From positions 39,775 to 103,774 of the forward strand of contig JBCCGI010000022.1 in the NCBI GenBank assembly GCA_039029355.1: a stretch of 64,000 nt of DNA. Reading direction: 5' to 3'. A model generated the notes under the pieces. That model made no database searches. It saw only the letters and a list, made by a program, of their open reading frames with translations, and was not told the DNA's origin. The DNA is from JBCCGI01 sp039029355. Its GTDB lineage: Bacteria; Planctomycetota; UBA1135; GCA-002686595. The translations under genes and the position numbers were made by a program. Shown here in pieces: positions 56,968 through 64,000 of this stretch (within the stretch, counting starts at the first letter, position 1; every line of letters begins with the position of its first letter).

Positions 56968-57270
56968 ATGACGACGCTGATCGCGCTGGTCAAGGAAACG
57001 CAGTACGGCGAAGAGAACATCTACGACACGGTCGTGCGCGCGGCGCGCTTCGAAGAGCTCGCCAAGGCCTTCGGCGCCACCGTGAAGGGCCTCTACTGGA
57101 CCTTGGGCGCGTACGACGGCGTGCTGGTGCTCGACGTGCCCGACAGCAAGACCGGCGCGGCGCTGCTCTACCGGCTGACCTCGGGCGGCTCGGTGCGCGT
57201 GGAGGTGCTGACGGCCTTCAACGCAGACGAGATGACCGCGATCCTCTCGCGCTCGCAACAGGTCGACTGA
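56968..57270 (+). CDS. GYD-domain protein
   Basis: A 100-residue protein with the GYD family plan: TTLIALVKETQYGEENIYDTVVRAARFEELAKAFG, then VKGLYWTLGAYDGVLVLDVPD containing the G-x-Y-D motif (GAYDGV), and a ferredoxin-like end (VRVEVLTAFNADEM). Family members are small dimeric alpha/beta-barrel proteins of unknown function. A good Shine-Dalgarno (AGGAGG) precedes the ATG. The 235-base gap upstream contains no gene that I could support. Confidence 0.88.
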   Translation: MTTLIALVKETQYGEENIYDTVVRAARFEELAKAFGATVKGLYWTLGAYDGVLVLDVPDSKTGAALLYRLTSGGSVRVEVLTAFNADEMTAILSRSQQVD

Positions 57271-57492
57271 CCGGTCGCGCGGGCACGGCCCGCGTGTAAG
57301 GGTCGTTTTTGGGTCCCGGCTTCATCCGTACCGGGCGGGGGGACGTATCGACGGGTGGAAGGACCGCACGGGAGCGAGCACGCCGCCGCCCCGGGCCGCT
57401 TCCGACGTGCGCCGCGTGAACCCGCCTCGGGCGGCGTCCCGGCGCATCCACTCCCACGAAACCGGAAGACTCCGGAGATTCTCGAGGACTAG

Positions 57493-58926
57493 ATGCAACG
57501 CTCCAAGACCCTGCTCTACGCAGCGCCGGCCGTGCTGCTGGGCGCCGCGCTCGCCTCGGCGTCCAGCCACCGCGAGGCACCGTTCGTCACGGAGACCCCC
57601 AAGGTCGACGGGACGGACTTCTACATGTTCACGAGCTACGAGGCCGGGCGCGAGGACTACGTGACGCTGGTCGCGAACTACCTCCCGCTGCAGGACCCGT
57701 ACGGCGGCCCGAACTACTTCACGCTGGACCCGACCGCGAACTACGAGATCCACATCGACAACGACGGCGACGCGGTCGAGGACTTCACCTTCCGCTTCCG
57801 CTTCCAGAACCGCCTCAAGGACCTGCAGCTGCCGATCGGCGATCCCGGGGCGGAGATCGACGTGTCGGTCCCGCTGCGCAACATCGGCCCGATCAGCGCG
57901 ACCGACTCGACCGCGCAGAACGACGTCGAGGCCTTCGGGCTGTGGGTCATCGAGGGTCCCACCTCGGCCCCCACCAAGCTCGACGCGGTGCTCGACGCGG
58001 GCACCGGCAAGAAGATCTTCGCCAAGCCGATCGACAACATCGGCACCAAGTCGATCCCGGACTACCCGGCCTATGCCGACGCCTTCGTGTACGACATCCA
58101 GCTCCCGGATGGGAGCGTGGGCCGCATGTTCGTCGGCCAGCGCCAGGACCCGTTCGTGGTCAACCTCGGCGAGACCTTCGACCTGATCAACCTGGACCCG
58201 CTGGGCCCGCCGGACGCCGAGGAGAACTCGCTCGCCGACAAGAACATCACCTCGCTGATCCTGGAGGTCCCGAAGAGCTTCCTCCGCGGCGACGGTTCGG
58301 TGATCGGCGGCTGGACGACGGCCTCGTTGCCGCGCACGCGCACGCTGCTGCCCAACCCGACCTACGCCAAGCCGGCCGACGTCTCGACCGATTTCCAGCA
58401 GGTCTCGCGCCTCGGCATGCCGCTGGTCAACGAGGTCGTGATCGGCCTCCCGGACAAGAACCAGTTCAACTTCAGCCGCCCCGCGGACGACGCGCAGTTC
58501 CTGGACTACGTGCTCAACCCGGCGCTGCCCGAGCTGATCGAGGTGCTGTTCCCGGTGACCGCGCCGAACCTGTTCCCGCGCGCGGACCTGATCGAGGCCT
58601 TCCTCACCGGCATCGCCGGCGTGAACGACAACGGCTCGTTCGCCGAGATGCTGCGGCTCAACCTCGACACCCCGTCGGTTCCGGCCGCGCTCCAGGGCAA
58701 CCTGGGCGTGCTGAGCGGTGACCTCGCCGGCTTCCCCAACGGCCGCCGCCCCGGCGACGACGTGGTGGACATCACGCTGCGGGTCGCGATGGGCGTGCTG
58801 CTCGACCCGACCGTGGCGCCCTCGGGCGGGCTGCCCTACACCGACGGCGCGTTCATCGACGCGCTCGTGTTCGACGACGTGTTCCCCTACCTCAACGACC
58901 CGACGCCGGGCTCGCCGGCGCAGTAA
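57493..58926 (+). CDS. Exported DUF4331 family protein
   Basis: A 477-residue protein with signal peptide (KTLLYAAPAVLLGAALASA) directly followed by the family hallmark SSHREAPFVTETPKVDGTDFYMFTSYEAG. Further DUF4331 phrases are VTLVANYLPLQDPYGGPNYFTLDPTANYEIHIDNDGD, FTFRFRFQ and NGRRPGDDVVDITLRVAMG near the end. Members occur in Planctomycetota and Proteobacteria as exported proteins of unknown role. It is followed after 13 bases by the DUF4198 gene, so the two are likely co-transcribed. Confidence 0.92.
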   Translation: MQRSKTLLYAAPAVLLGAALASASSHREAPFVTETPKVDGTDFYMFTSYEAGREDYVTLVANYLPLQDPYGGPNYFTLDPTANYEIHIDNDGDAVEDFTFRFRFQNRLKDLQLPIGDPGAEIDVSVPLRNIGPISATDSTAQNDVEAFGLWVIEGPTSAPTKLDAVLDAGTGKKIFAKPIDNIGTKSIPDYPAYADAFVYDIQLPDGSVGRMFVGQRQDPFVVNLGETFDLINLDPLGPPDAEENSLADKNITSLILEVPKSFLRGDGSVIGGWTTASLPRTRTLLPNPTYAKPADVSTDFQQVSRLGMPLVNEVVIGLPDKNQFNFSRPADDAQFLDYVLNPALPELIEVLFPVTAPNLFPRADLIEAFLTGIAGVNDNGSFAEMLRLNLDTPSVPAALQGNLGVLSGDLAGFPNGRRPGDDVVDITLRVAMGVLLDPTVAPSGGLPYTDGAFIDALVFDDVFPYLNDPTPGSPAQ

Positions 58927-58939
58927 AGGAGAGCGACCC

Positions 58940-59632
58940 ATGGGACTTCGATCCAGAGCTCTTGGCGCCGCGCTCATCGCGTCGGCGATCTTCACCCCCG
59001 CGCTCGCCCACGAGTTCTGGGTCGAGCCTTCCTCCCACCGCCCGGCGGCGGGGAGCGTCGTCTCGGCCCGGCTACTCCTCGGCCACACCGACGCGCCCGA
59101 GGCCTACGCCCGCAACCCCAAGCACCTGGCCGAGTTCGTCCTCGTCGGGCCCGGCGCAGGCGACGAAGGCGCCGCCGCCGAGGCGCGCGTGCCGGCGGTC
59201 GGCCGGCCGGGCGAGGACCCCGCCGGCCGCGTCCGCATCCCCGGCGAGGGGACGTTCGTGCTGGGCTACCGCTCGAACCCGAACGCGCTGACGATGCAGC
59301 CCGCCAAGTTCGAGGCCTACCTCCGCGAGGAGGGCCTCGAGCACGTGGTCGAGGAGCGCCGCCGGCGCGGCGAGTCCGGGCAGCCGGGCCGCGAGTCCTA
59401 CTCGCGCTACGCCAAGGCGCTGCTGCGCACGCCCGGCGCCGGCGCCGGGGGGCACGACCGAACGCTCGGCTACCCGCTCGAGCTCGTGCCGCGCAACGAC
59501 CCCTTCGCGCTGCGCGCCGAGGATCCGGCGGGCCCGCTGCCGGCGCTCGGCGTCGACGTGCTCCATGACGGCGAGCCCCGCGCGGGGGTGCTGGTCAGTC
59601 GCTTCCTTGGGGGCAATCAGCAGGATCTTTGA
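58940..59632 (+). CDS. DUF4198-type exported protein, C-terminus replaced at contig junction
   Basis: Signal peptide (LRSRALGAALIASAIFTPALA), then HEFWVEPSSHRPAAGSVVSARLLLGH, the start of DUF4198 proteins, which are often linked to nickel or cobalt uptake genes or to DUF4331. The domain proceeds normally to LGVDVLHDGEPRAGVLV at about 59,592, where a relative would go on for some 60-80 residues. The remaining 13 codons before the stop are read from the foreign sequence to the right. The true gene is therefore truncated here. AAGGAG precedes the ATG. Confidence 0.82.
   Translation: MGLRSRALGAALIASAIFTPALAHEFWVEPSSHRPAAGSVVSARLLLGHTDAPEAYARNPKHLAEFVLVGPGAGDEGAAAEARVPAVGRPGEDPAGRVRIPGEGTFVLGYRSNPNALTMQPAKFEAYLREEGLEHVVEERRRRGESGQPGRESYSRYAKALLRTPGAGAGGHDRTLGYPLELVPRNDPFALRAEDPAGPLPALGVDVLHDGEPRAGVLVSRFLGGNQQDL
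59585..59605. other. Junction between planctomycete-like and alphaproteobacterial sequence
   Basis: Left of this point codon usage is extremely GC-rich and the plus-strand DUF4198 gene is intact; right of it GC drops to about half and a minus-strand type I secretion ATPase gene is intact up to its N-terminus. Both reading frames end unnaturally at the same place. No insertion sequence, target duplication, tRNA or repeat marks the point, which favours an assembly artefact over transfer. Confidence 0.85.
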
Positions 59633-60001
59633 ATCGATAGATTTCGAAACCGCCCTGATCGGCTGCATAATTATGTCATTGGATACCGGATCGAGTATTT
59701 CTGCGGCTCCTGAATCGCTGTCCAGCGACAGGACGACACGCGGCGATCTGTTCTGGAATATCAGAACCGGCAAACTGCCGGGATCGATCTGCGAAAGGCT
59801 ACGTCTGACTGCCCGGGCTTTCAGACCGACAACGTCCAGCATCCGGCTTGCTACCGTGATTTCATCACTGTCCAGATCAGCGGGAAGTCGGGCGCAAACC
59901 GCGCTTTCCGTAAATGGCCGGGAATAGTAAGAGGAAAAAAACGCCACGGTCGGCAGAAATACCGATACAAGCGACGGCTTGTGTTGACCGTCCTTTTTCA
60001 A
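59600..60001 (-). CDS. Type I secretion ABC transporter (permease/ATPase), N-terminal fragment
   Basis: About 134 residues remain, from the ATG complementary to 59999-60001, matching the peptidase-C39-like N-terminal domain of LapB/RtxB-type exporters: FTESAVCARLPADLDSDEIT, ARMLDVVGLKARAVRRSLSQI, LPVLIFQNRSPRVVLSLDSD and SKILLIAPKE. The catalytic Cys of true C39 peptidases is not in the usual place, as in other type I systems for RTX proteins. The membrane and ATPase parts are missing because the contig switches to the other organism. The start overlaps the stop of the TolC gene by four bases. Confidence 0.78.
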
Positions 60002-61410
60002 GGCTGGTTCAGGGGCGGCGCTGTGATATCAAAATCCCCGCGTGGCACCGCTTTTGCACGAGTTTCGAAATCCGGAATCAGTGGGCTTCCATAAGGTGTC
60101 AGCCCAAAATGGGAAGACAGAAGGCTTTGGGCCCCCAGAACACGATATCTTTGGAATGCCACAGCAGCATCGGCGTTTGCGCGACGAACCTTTAGATTGA
60201 ACAATGCGCGTTCGGCGTCCAGAACTTCCAGCAAGGGACGCTTTGCAGCTTCGAATTCGCGTCTGAAAGCCGCAAGGATATTTTGGCTATTCAATACCGT
60301 ATCGTCCAGCAACATCTTTCTGTCGACAGCCGCAGTATAGGAATTCCAGGCCTGACGCGCGAGGTTTCGAACTTCGTCCTCGACCTGCCGCTTTCTGTAG
60401 TGTGCCCGAATAACAAGATCGTTGTTTCGGGCGGCGGTTTTGTTTCGCGTCCCGCCTTTGTAGAGAGTCCAGTTCAATCTGAGTCCGGCCGCCACGTCAG
60501 TCTCGGATTTTGGTTCACCGTCGACATCCTTTTCCAACCCACCCCGGAAGAACAAATCGAGCTTTGGCTGCCAGTCGGCAAGATCGATCGCCCCCTGATA
60601 AGTCAAATCCTGAATGTCCTTTTGCGCAATTTTCAAAAGAAAACTGTTGCTCACGGCCACTGTTTCCACATTTGACCGACTACCGGGGAGCTTTGACGTA
60701 TCTGGAATAGACAGCGCGCCCCTCGGTGCGGTGCCGACAACAAAACTGTATTGTGAAAGCGCATCACTCAATGCCGCCTTTGCATCTGCATGGGCCAATC
60801 TTGCCGCAAGCAGTTTGTCGTTGGCTTGAAACCGATCTGGCTCGGACAGTTTTCCCGCGTCTACCTGGCGTCCGACTTGTTGGGAAATTTGGGCATGAAC
60901 GTCTATATTCTGTTGTGAGATCGTTACGATGTTCTGATGACGGTAAACATCAATGTAAGCCTGAACGGCATTCAGCGCGATCGCTTCGGCCGCATCGGAC
61001 AACCGTATTATTTCCGCATCCAATCTGGACGCTTCCTGAAACAGCTGGTTCAGCAATTCACCGCCATCATACAGCGGATAAGTCGCAGACAATCCAACTC
61101 GCCTAGCCGTCAGCGTCTCATTATTGCCAGGCTGCCCGGTCTGTGTTGAGTTATCAACGTTTTGCAATGCAATTTCGCCAAACATATCGATGGTAAAACC
61201 TCGACTGCCTTGGGCAATTGCAACCTGTTTGTTCTGCGCTTCGATCGATTTAATTGCTGCCTGACGGGCGTCGCTATTTGCAAATGACCTCGCGACTGCC
61301 TGCGCAAGCGTTTCCGAATTCGCTGTAGAGGCAAAGGCCGAAACGAAAGAAAATATGATCAAATATGTCAGAACGAAATCTATGATTTTCAACGTTCTTT
61401 TTCCGCTCAT
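59998..61410 (-). CDS. TolC-family outer membrane efflux protein of a type I secretion system
   Basis: A 470-residue protein with signal peptide (DFVLTYLIIFSFVSAFASTANS). TolC features: ETLAQAVARSFANSDARQAA at the start of the first repeat, the periplasmic coiled-coil helices, LSATYPLYDGGELLNQLFQEAS, AVQAYIDVYRHQNIV, then the second repeat with LNWTLYKGGTRNKTAARNND and LAAFRREFEAAKRPLLEVLDAERALFNLKVRRANADAA. It would form the trimeric outer membrane channel for an RTX-type exporter whose ATPase gene follows directly. Its moderate GC and codon use fit the alphaproteobacterial part. Confidence 0.92.
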   Translation of the reverse strand: MSGKRTLKIIDFVLTYLIIFSFVSAFASTANSETLAQAVARSFANSDARQAAIKSIEAQNKQVAIAQGSRGFTIDMFGEIALQNVDNSTQTGQPGNNETLTARRVGLSATYPLYDGGELLNQLFQEASRLDAEIIRLSDAAEAIALNAVQAYIDVYRHQNIVTISQQNIDVHAQISQQVGRQVDAGKLSEPDRFQANDKLLAARLAHADAKAALSDALSQYSFVVGTAPRGALSIPDTSKLPGSRSNVETVAVSNSFLLKIAQKDIQDLTYQGAIDLADWQPKLDLFFRGGLEKDVDGEPKSETDVAAGLRLNWTLYKGGTRNKTAARNNDLVIRAHYRKRQVEDEVRNLARQAWNSYTAAVDRKMLLDDTVLNSQNILAAFRREFEAAKRPLLEVLDAERALFNLKVRRANADAAVAFQRYRVLGAQSLLSSHFGLTPYGSPLIPDFETRAKAVPRGDFDITAPPLNQP

Positions 61411-61863
61411 TTGCGTTACTTACAATGACAATGACCCCTCGGTAGGACACTAAAGCAGCGAACAGGATTAATAGCAATTAAATTGTCGTGTGTACTCGTG
61501 TTCGTCTACCGATGCACGTCCCATTGTACTTTCTTGGCTGACGTGACCCTGTTGCTCAGATCAGGTGTCAGCGGGTTTTCCTTTCAACAGGCGGACTTGC
61601 TCTGCAGGCTTTTTTTCAGTCGTGCCAAGCGCGCTTTAACCATTTGGCAAATGTCTTCACGTGGATGCCAAGTGCGCGGCTTAGCTCCACGCTTGGAGCG
61701 TGCCATCACCGTATTGCTGTTCGTAATGCGTGCGCTATCTTGGCGCATTTGCACCAGATAGCGCCAATGATCCACACTTTCGGTCGCGCAAATGCGGCCC
61801 AGCTTTTCGTACTCACGCAGCAACATGTACAAGCGCAGATTTTCAGAGCGTTTTGCGTTTCAT
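61411..61863. other. Intergenic and remnant sequence before the IS fragments
   Basis: An AT-richer region upstream of the TolC gene that should include its promoter. A minus-strand open frame (61584-61832, about 82 codons, with MARSKRGAKPRTWHPRE) is present but not recognised and may belong to a decayed element. No confident gene. Confidence 0.4.
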
Positions 61864-62325
61864 CTGTTCCATATCCGGCAGCGTTGAAGACGTTAAAGCA
61901 TTCTTCGACGGTGAAGAGGCCGCAGACATTTCCAACGGTCCGCCATAGATTTTCGCATGTCCGGACAGTGGTCTTTCGAACGACGGCTTTCAGCTTTGAA
62001 ATGGTCATCCCGATCAGATTCAAATCCGGCGAGGAAGACGGCAAAAACAAGAGCAAGGCGCCGCGCTCCCGAAGAATTGAAGCGGCGCTTTGGCCTTTGC
62101 GGAAGGACGGGTTGTCCAGAAAGATCACATCGCCTTTACCCAGCGCCGGCGCGAGTTTCGTTTCGACGTTGGCGTCGACTGTCACGCGGTTCATCGGGCC
62201 ATCGATGCCCCAGGGTGCGTCCATCCGGTCATGGCGCAGCGCAGCGATTTAGGTCTGGGTGTGCAAGTAGCCGAACGAGGTGCGATCAACCAAGCGTTGC
62301 CAGGGTGAAGCCCAACCCGTCGTCG
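61864..62325 (-). pseudogene. Decayed IS630-family transposase fragment
   Basis: On the minus strand the C-terminal DDE half of an IS630 transposase is visible: RLVDRTSFGYLHTQT, an in-frame TAA near 62,250, then IAALRHDRMDAPWGIDGPMN, GDVIFLDNPSFRKG with the second Asp, and GALLLFLPSSSPDLN. In active relatives the next motif is P-I-E; here the Glu is replaced by Gly (LIGMTISKLKAVVRKT). The nonsense codon, lost catalytic Glu and missing N-terminus make it inactive. Confidence 0.82.
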
Positions 62326-62767
62326 TCGCCAAAAAGTTGCGGCGCCCGCAGACGGCCAGTCCTTCGGCCTTGCCTTTGTCGTTGCCCCTGTCTGGACGGG
62401 TACAGCGGTCGGCGATCACTTGATGAGACAGCATCGCACTTGACCACTGGGTGCGAGTAAAGTTGCCGTTCGTCATTATCCAGACCACAAACCAGCGATC
62501 ACTGTCGTAATATATGGAGTGTGGCACCCTGCCACAAAAGGCAATGGCGTTCACATGACCGTCACGCCAGACCTCGGCGCTCGCCGCTGGATAGATGCGG
62601 ATGTCGCGCGGCAGATCAAAGACAGAGAAAAACATGTTCTGCTCGATCCCGCCGATGATACCCCATGCTTCGTCAATACCGACCCAACCGCATGCCGACG
62701 GATGGCCCGAGAGCACAAACCTCTCAGCTGTTAGTGCTTTCTTGTCCAAACACTCTTTTGCCATGAT
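62326..62767 (-). pseudogene. IS21-family IstA transposase fragment
   Basis: Minus-strand frame with IstA core phrases: SVFDLPRDIRIYPAASAEVW, RDGHVNAIAFCGRVPHSIYYDSDRW, AMLSHQVIADRCTRPDRGNDKGKAEGLAVCGRRNFLA. The N-terminal HTH and the C-terminus are missing. At about 62,326 the frame runs straight into the IS630 fragment, so one element probably inserted into or recombined with the other before both decayed. Confidence 0.8.
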
Positions 62768-62995
62768 GTTTTCGCCACCCAATTCGGCGAGTTGGACATC
62801 TTGACGTCGCCGAATCCTTTCTCCGGCAGCGGCAGACTCTTTCTCTTGCCAGAAATGCACCCAAAGTTTGCAATCATTTGGGACCATTTTCAGGGATCAA
62901 GACCAGGCCTGTGGTCCGTCTGGACGATGGTTTCGCGGGCTGGTGCGAATTGCAGCACAACTGAGAGCCAAAAAAATGATCTGAAACAGTATGGG

Positions 62996-63085
62996 TGGCG
63001 GGGAGACGGGGATTCGAACCCCGGGAACGCTCTCACGTTCAACGGTTTTCAAGACCGCCGCATTCGACCACTCTGCCACCTCCCC
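62996..63085 (-). tRNA. tRNA-Ser (anticodon UGA), CCA encoded
   Basis: On the minus strand the gene starts GGGGAGGTGGCAGAGTGG and ends CCCCGTCTCCCCGCCA. The 7-base acceptor stem, the anticodon loop CTTGAAA within GCGGTCTTGAAAACCG giving anticodon TGA, a long variable arm (type II, as expected for Ser), the T-loop GGTTCGAATCC and an encoded CCA are all present. It is 90 nt long. It belongs to the alphaproteobacterial part. Confidence 0.95.
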
Positions 63086-63905
63086 GGCTTGCAGACATGC
63101 GATCTACGCATGTCCGGCGGTAGCGTCAATCGCTATTTTCCTCACGTCCGACGCGCCGTCTGCACTACCCATCCTGCGGCATTGCTCAATGTTGATGCGC
63201 CAGCATGATTCCAGGCCGTCTCGCAAAATAAGTCCTGCGCTGAATTATCCCTTGATCCCAATTGGGTTTAAGGTCCTAGAACTTGTTCCGAACCACCAGC
63301 CGATCTCAGATTTTCGCCCGGTTTCGGGCGTTGTTGCCGTTCGGCCATCACGGTCCCAACCGGAGCCTAACTGTGCACTTTCTGACCGTTGTCGATCACC
63401 CAAATTCCGGCTCGTTCAGAGCAGCGGTCGCGCAACGCTTCATGGCCGGTGTGCAATCCGCCGGACACAGTTTAGGCTCGCGGATTTACATGCCGCGGAC
63501 TTCGATCCGCGCTGGAAACCGCCTGGGTCAGGGTGCGTTCGGATGCTTCGGGTTTGCATCGCGTAGGATCGAACTGCGCTGCGGCGCGCACGGACCGGAA
63601 AAACGCCACGCCCGCCTTTTTTGACGCAACTATCCAGCAGTCTTTGTCCTCCGCCCGCCACTGGACGCGGCCGCCGACGCCCAAATCCGTTAGCAATTCC
63701 AGATCAGATCCGCGTTCGGAACCTGCATAGAAAGCCTGGGCGCTACGGTGGGGAAACTTGCCGAGGTATGATGACCGGACTTTCAAAGGGGCCGCAGCCA
63801 CGCTATGCTTCGCCTCAGCAGGCTTTGCCCTGCTGCGAGCGAATGACCGGACAACCGGCACCGGGGCTGCGGAATGGCCCCAATACAGGCATAGGGACTA
63901 GAAAA
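63086..63905. other. Region of about 820 bases with one decayed gene and no intact gene
   Basis: Between the tRNA and the lipoprotein start I find only the frameshifted NAD(P)H-oxidoreductase fragment described separately. A minus-strand open frame (63472-63861, about 129 codons) has no start context, signal or family that I recognise and may be chance. Short hairpins occur near 63,800-63,840 (gcagcaggg-type repeats), not clearly terminators. Confidence 0.4.
63373..63525 (+). pseudogene. Frameshifted N-terminal fragment of a flavodoxin-fold NAD(P)H oxidoreductase
   Basis: From the GTG at 63373 the frame reads VHFLTVVDHPNSGSFRAAVA, then QRFMAGVQSAGHS, the start of Flavodoxin_2/KefF-type quinone reductases. 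After GHS the homology moves to another frame (RLADLHAADFDPRWKPPG), so one base was lost or gained near 63,465. The rest of the enzyme (FMN-binding W-W and the C-terminus) is absent. It is a decayed remnant near the tRNA. Confidence 0.65.
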
Positions 63906-64000
63906 ATGGATCATGTGACGGTGACACGCAGATTTCCGCTTCGTCTGGCTGCGCTTGGTTTGGCCGCCGCGGCATTGGCGGGATGCGAAGAGGGTCAGGG
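63906..64000 (+). CDS. Lipoprotein N-terminus, cut by window edge
   Basis: From the ATG at 63906 the frame reads MDHVTVTRRFPLRLAALGLA followed by AAALAGCEEGQ, a clear lipoprotein signal with lipobox LAGC. Only 31 residues lie in the window. In Rhodobacterales a short lipoprotein with a C-terminal SPOR domain often follows tRNA-Ser, so that is a guess at its family; nothing of the mature domain can be seen. Confidence 0.65.
   Translation, partial: MDHVTVTRRFPLRLAALGLAAAALAGCEEGQ

Noticed and set aside
58940..61410. Horizontal transfer of a TolC/type I secretion operon into the planctomycete
   Set aside because: The operon is cut inside its second gene exactly where the host gene is cut, with no mobile-element boundary; a chimeric assembly explains this better, although read data are needed.
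63472..63861. Minus-strand gene of about 129 codons near the window end
   Set aside because: No start context, signal peptide or recognisable family, and it lies over a decayed oxidoreductase fragment on the other strand.

Overview
Positions 1 to about 59,590 come from one very GC-rich bacterium. I infer Planctomycetota, a deep and poorly cultured lineage, from the many exported beta-propeller and beta-helix proteins, a sulfatase with a formylglycine-generating enzyme, DUF4331/DUF4198-type exported proteins, histidine kinases with attached receivers, and a likely selenoprotein. From about 59,600 to 64,000 the base composition and gene content change abruptly. That part carries a TolC/type I secretion operon, decayed IS21 and IS630 elements, a tRNA-Ser(UGA) and the start of a small lipoprotein gene, and looks like an alphaproteobacterium of the Rhodobacterales type. 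One gene on each side is cut at the same point, so the window is most simply a chimeric contig.

Layout, left part. 1-8 kb: exported propeller proteins, a copper-radical oxidase (2528-4225), a cysteine-free redoxin-like lipoprotein, a tandem-anchor exported protein and a class II photolyase. 8-12 kb: an exported FMN-binding-like protein, a hybrid histidine kinase and a lone receiver protein. 12-18 kb: a sulfatase lipoprotein, small membrane and lipoproteins, a second copy of the tandem-anchor protein, a serine beta-lactamase-like hydrolase and an exported formylglycine-generating-enzyme-like lipoprotein (17117-18031). 18-19 kb: a VOC protein and a WYL regulator behind a strong palindrome. 19-27 kb: a glycosyltransferase, a very large propeller/PAS hybrid kinase and a large protein with worn-down esterase and peptidase-like domains. 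27-39 kb: exported FG-GAP/beta-helix and sugar-dehydrogenase-like proteins, an endonuclease Q-UvrD helicase fusion (32234-35395), a 7/8-base tandem repeat array (35421-35723), an alpha/beta hydrolase, a 37-residue Cys/Lys protein and an SGNH hydrolase.

39-49.5 kb: a translationally coupled PadR-ABC ATPase-FtsX permease operon; a TlpA-like thioredoxin protein whose active site reads W-[TGA]-G-P-C, hence a probable selenoprotein (43073-44125); two membrane proteins; and an overlapping OmpR regulator/sensor kinase pair. 49.7-59.6 kb: a di-heme cytochrome c peroxidase-like protein, a CehA/McbA-like metallohydrolase, a beta-helix protein, a carboxypeptidase-regulatory-like protein, a GYD protein, and DUF4331 and DUF4198 proteins.

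Several exported proteins with unrelated front domains end in a similar beta-rich module of roughly 100-120 residues. It is clearest between the sugar-dehydrogenase-like protein and the SGNH hydrolase. No rRNA, CRISPR array or plasmid/phage replication gene was seen. The only tRNA is in the alphaproteobacterial part. All functions are read from sequence by eye; no database search was run.
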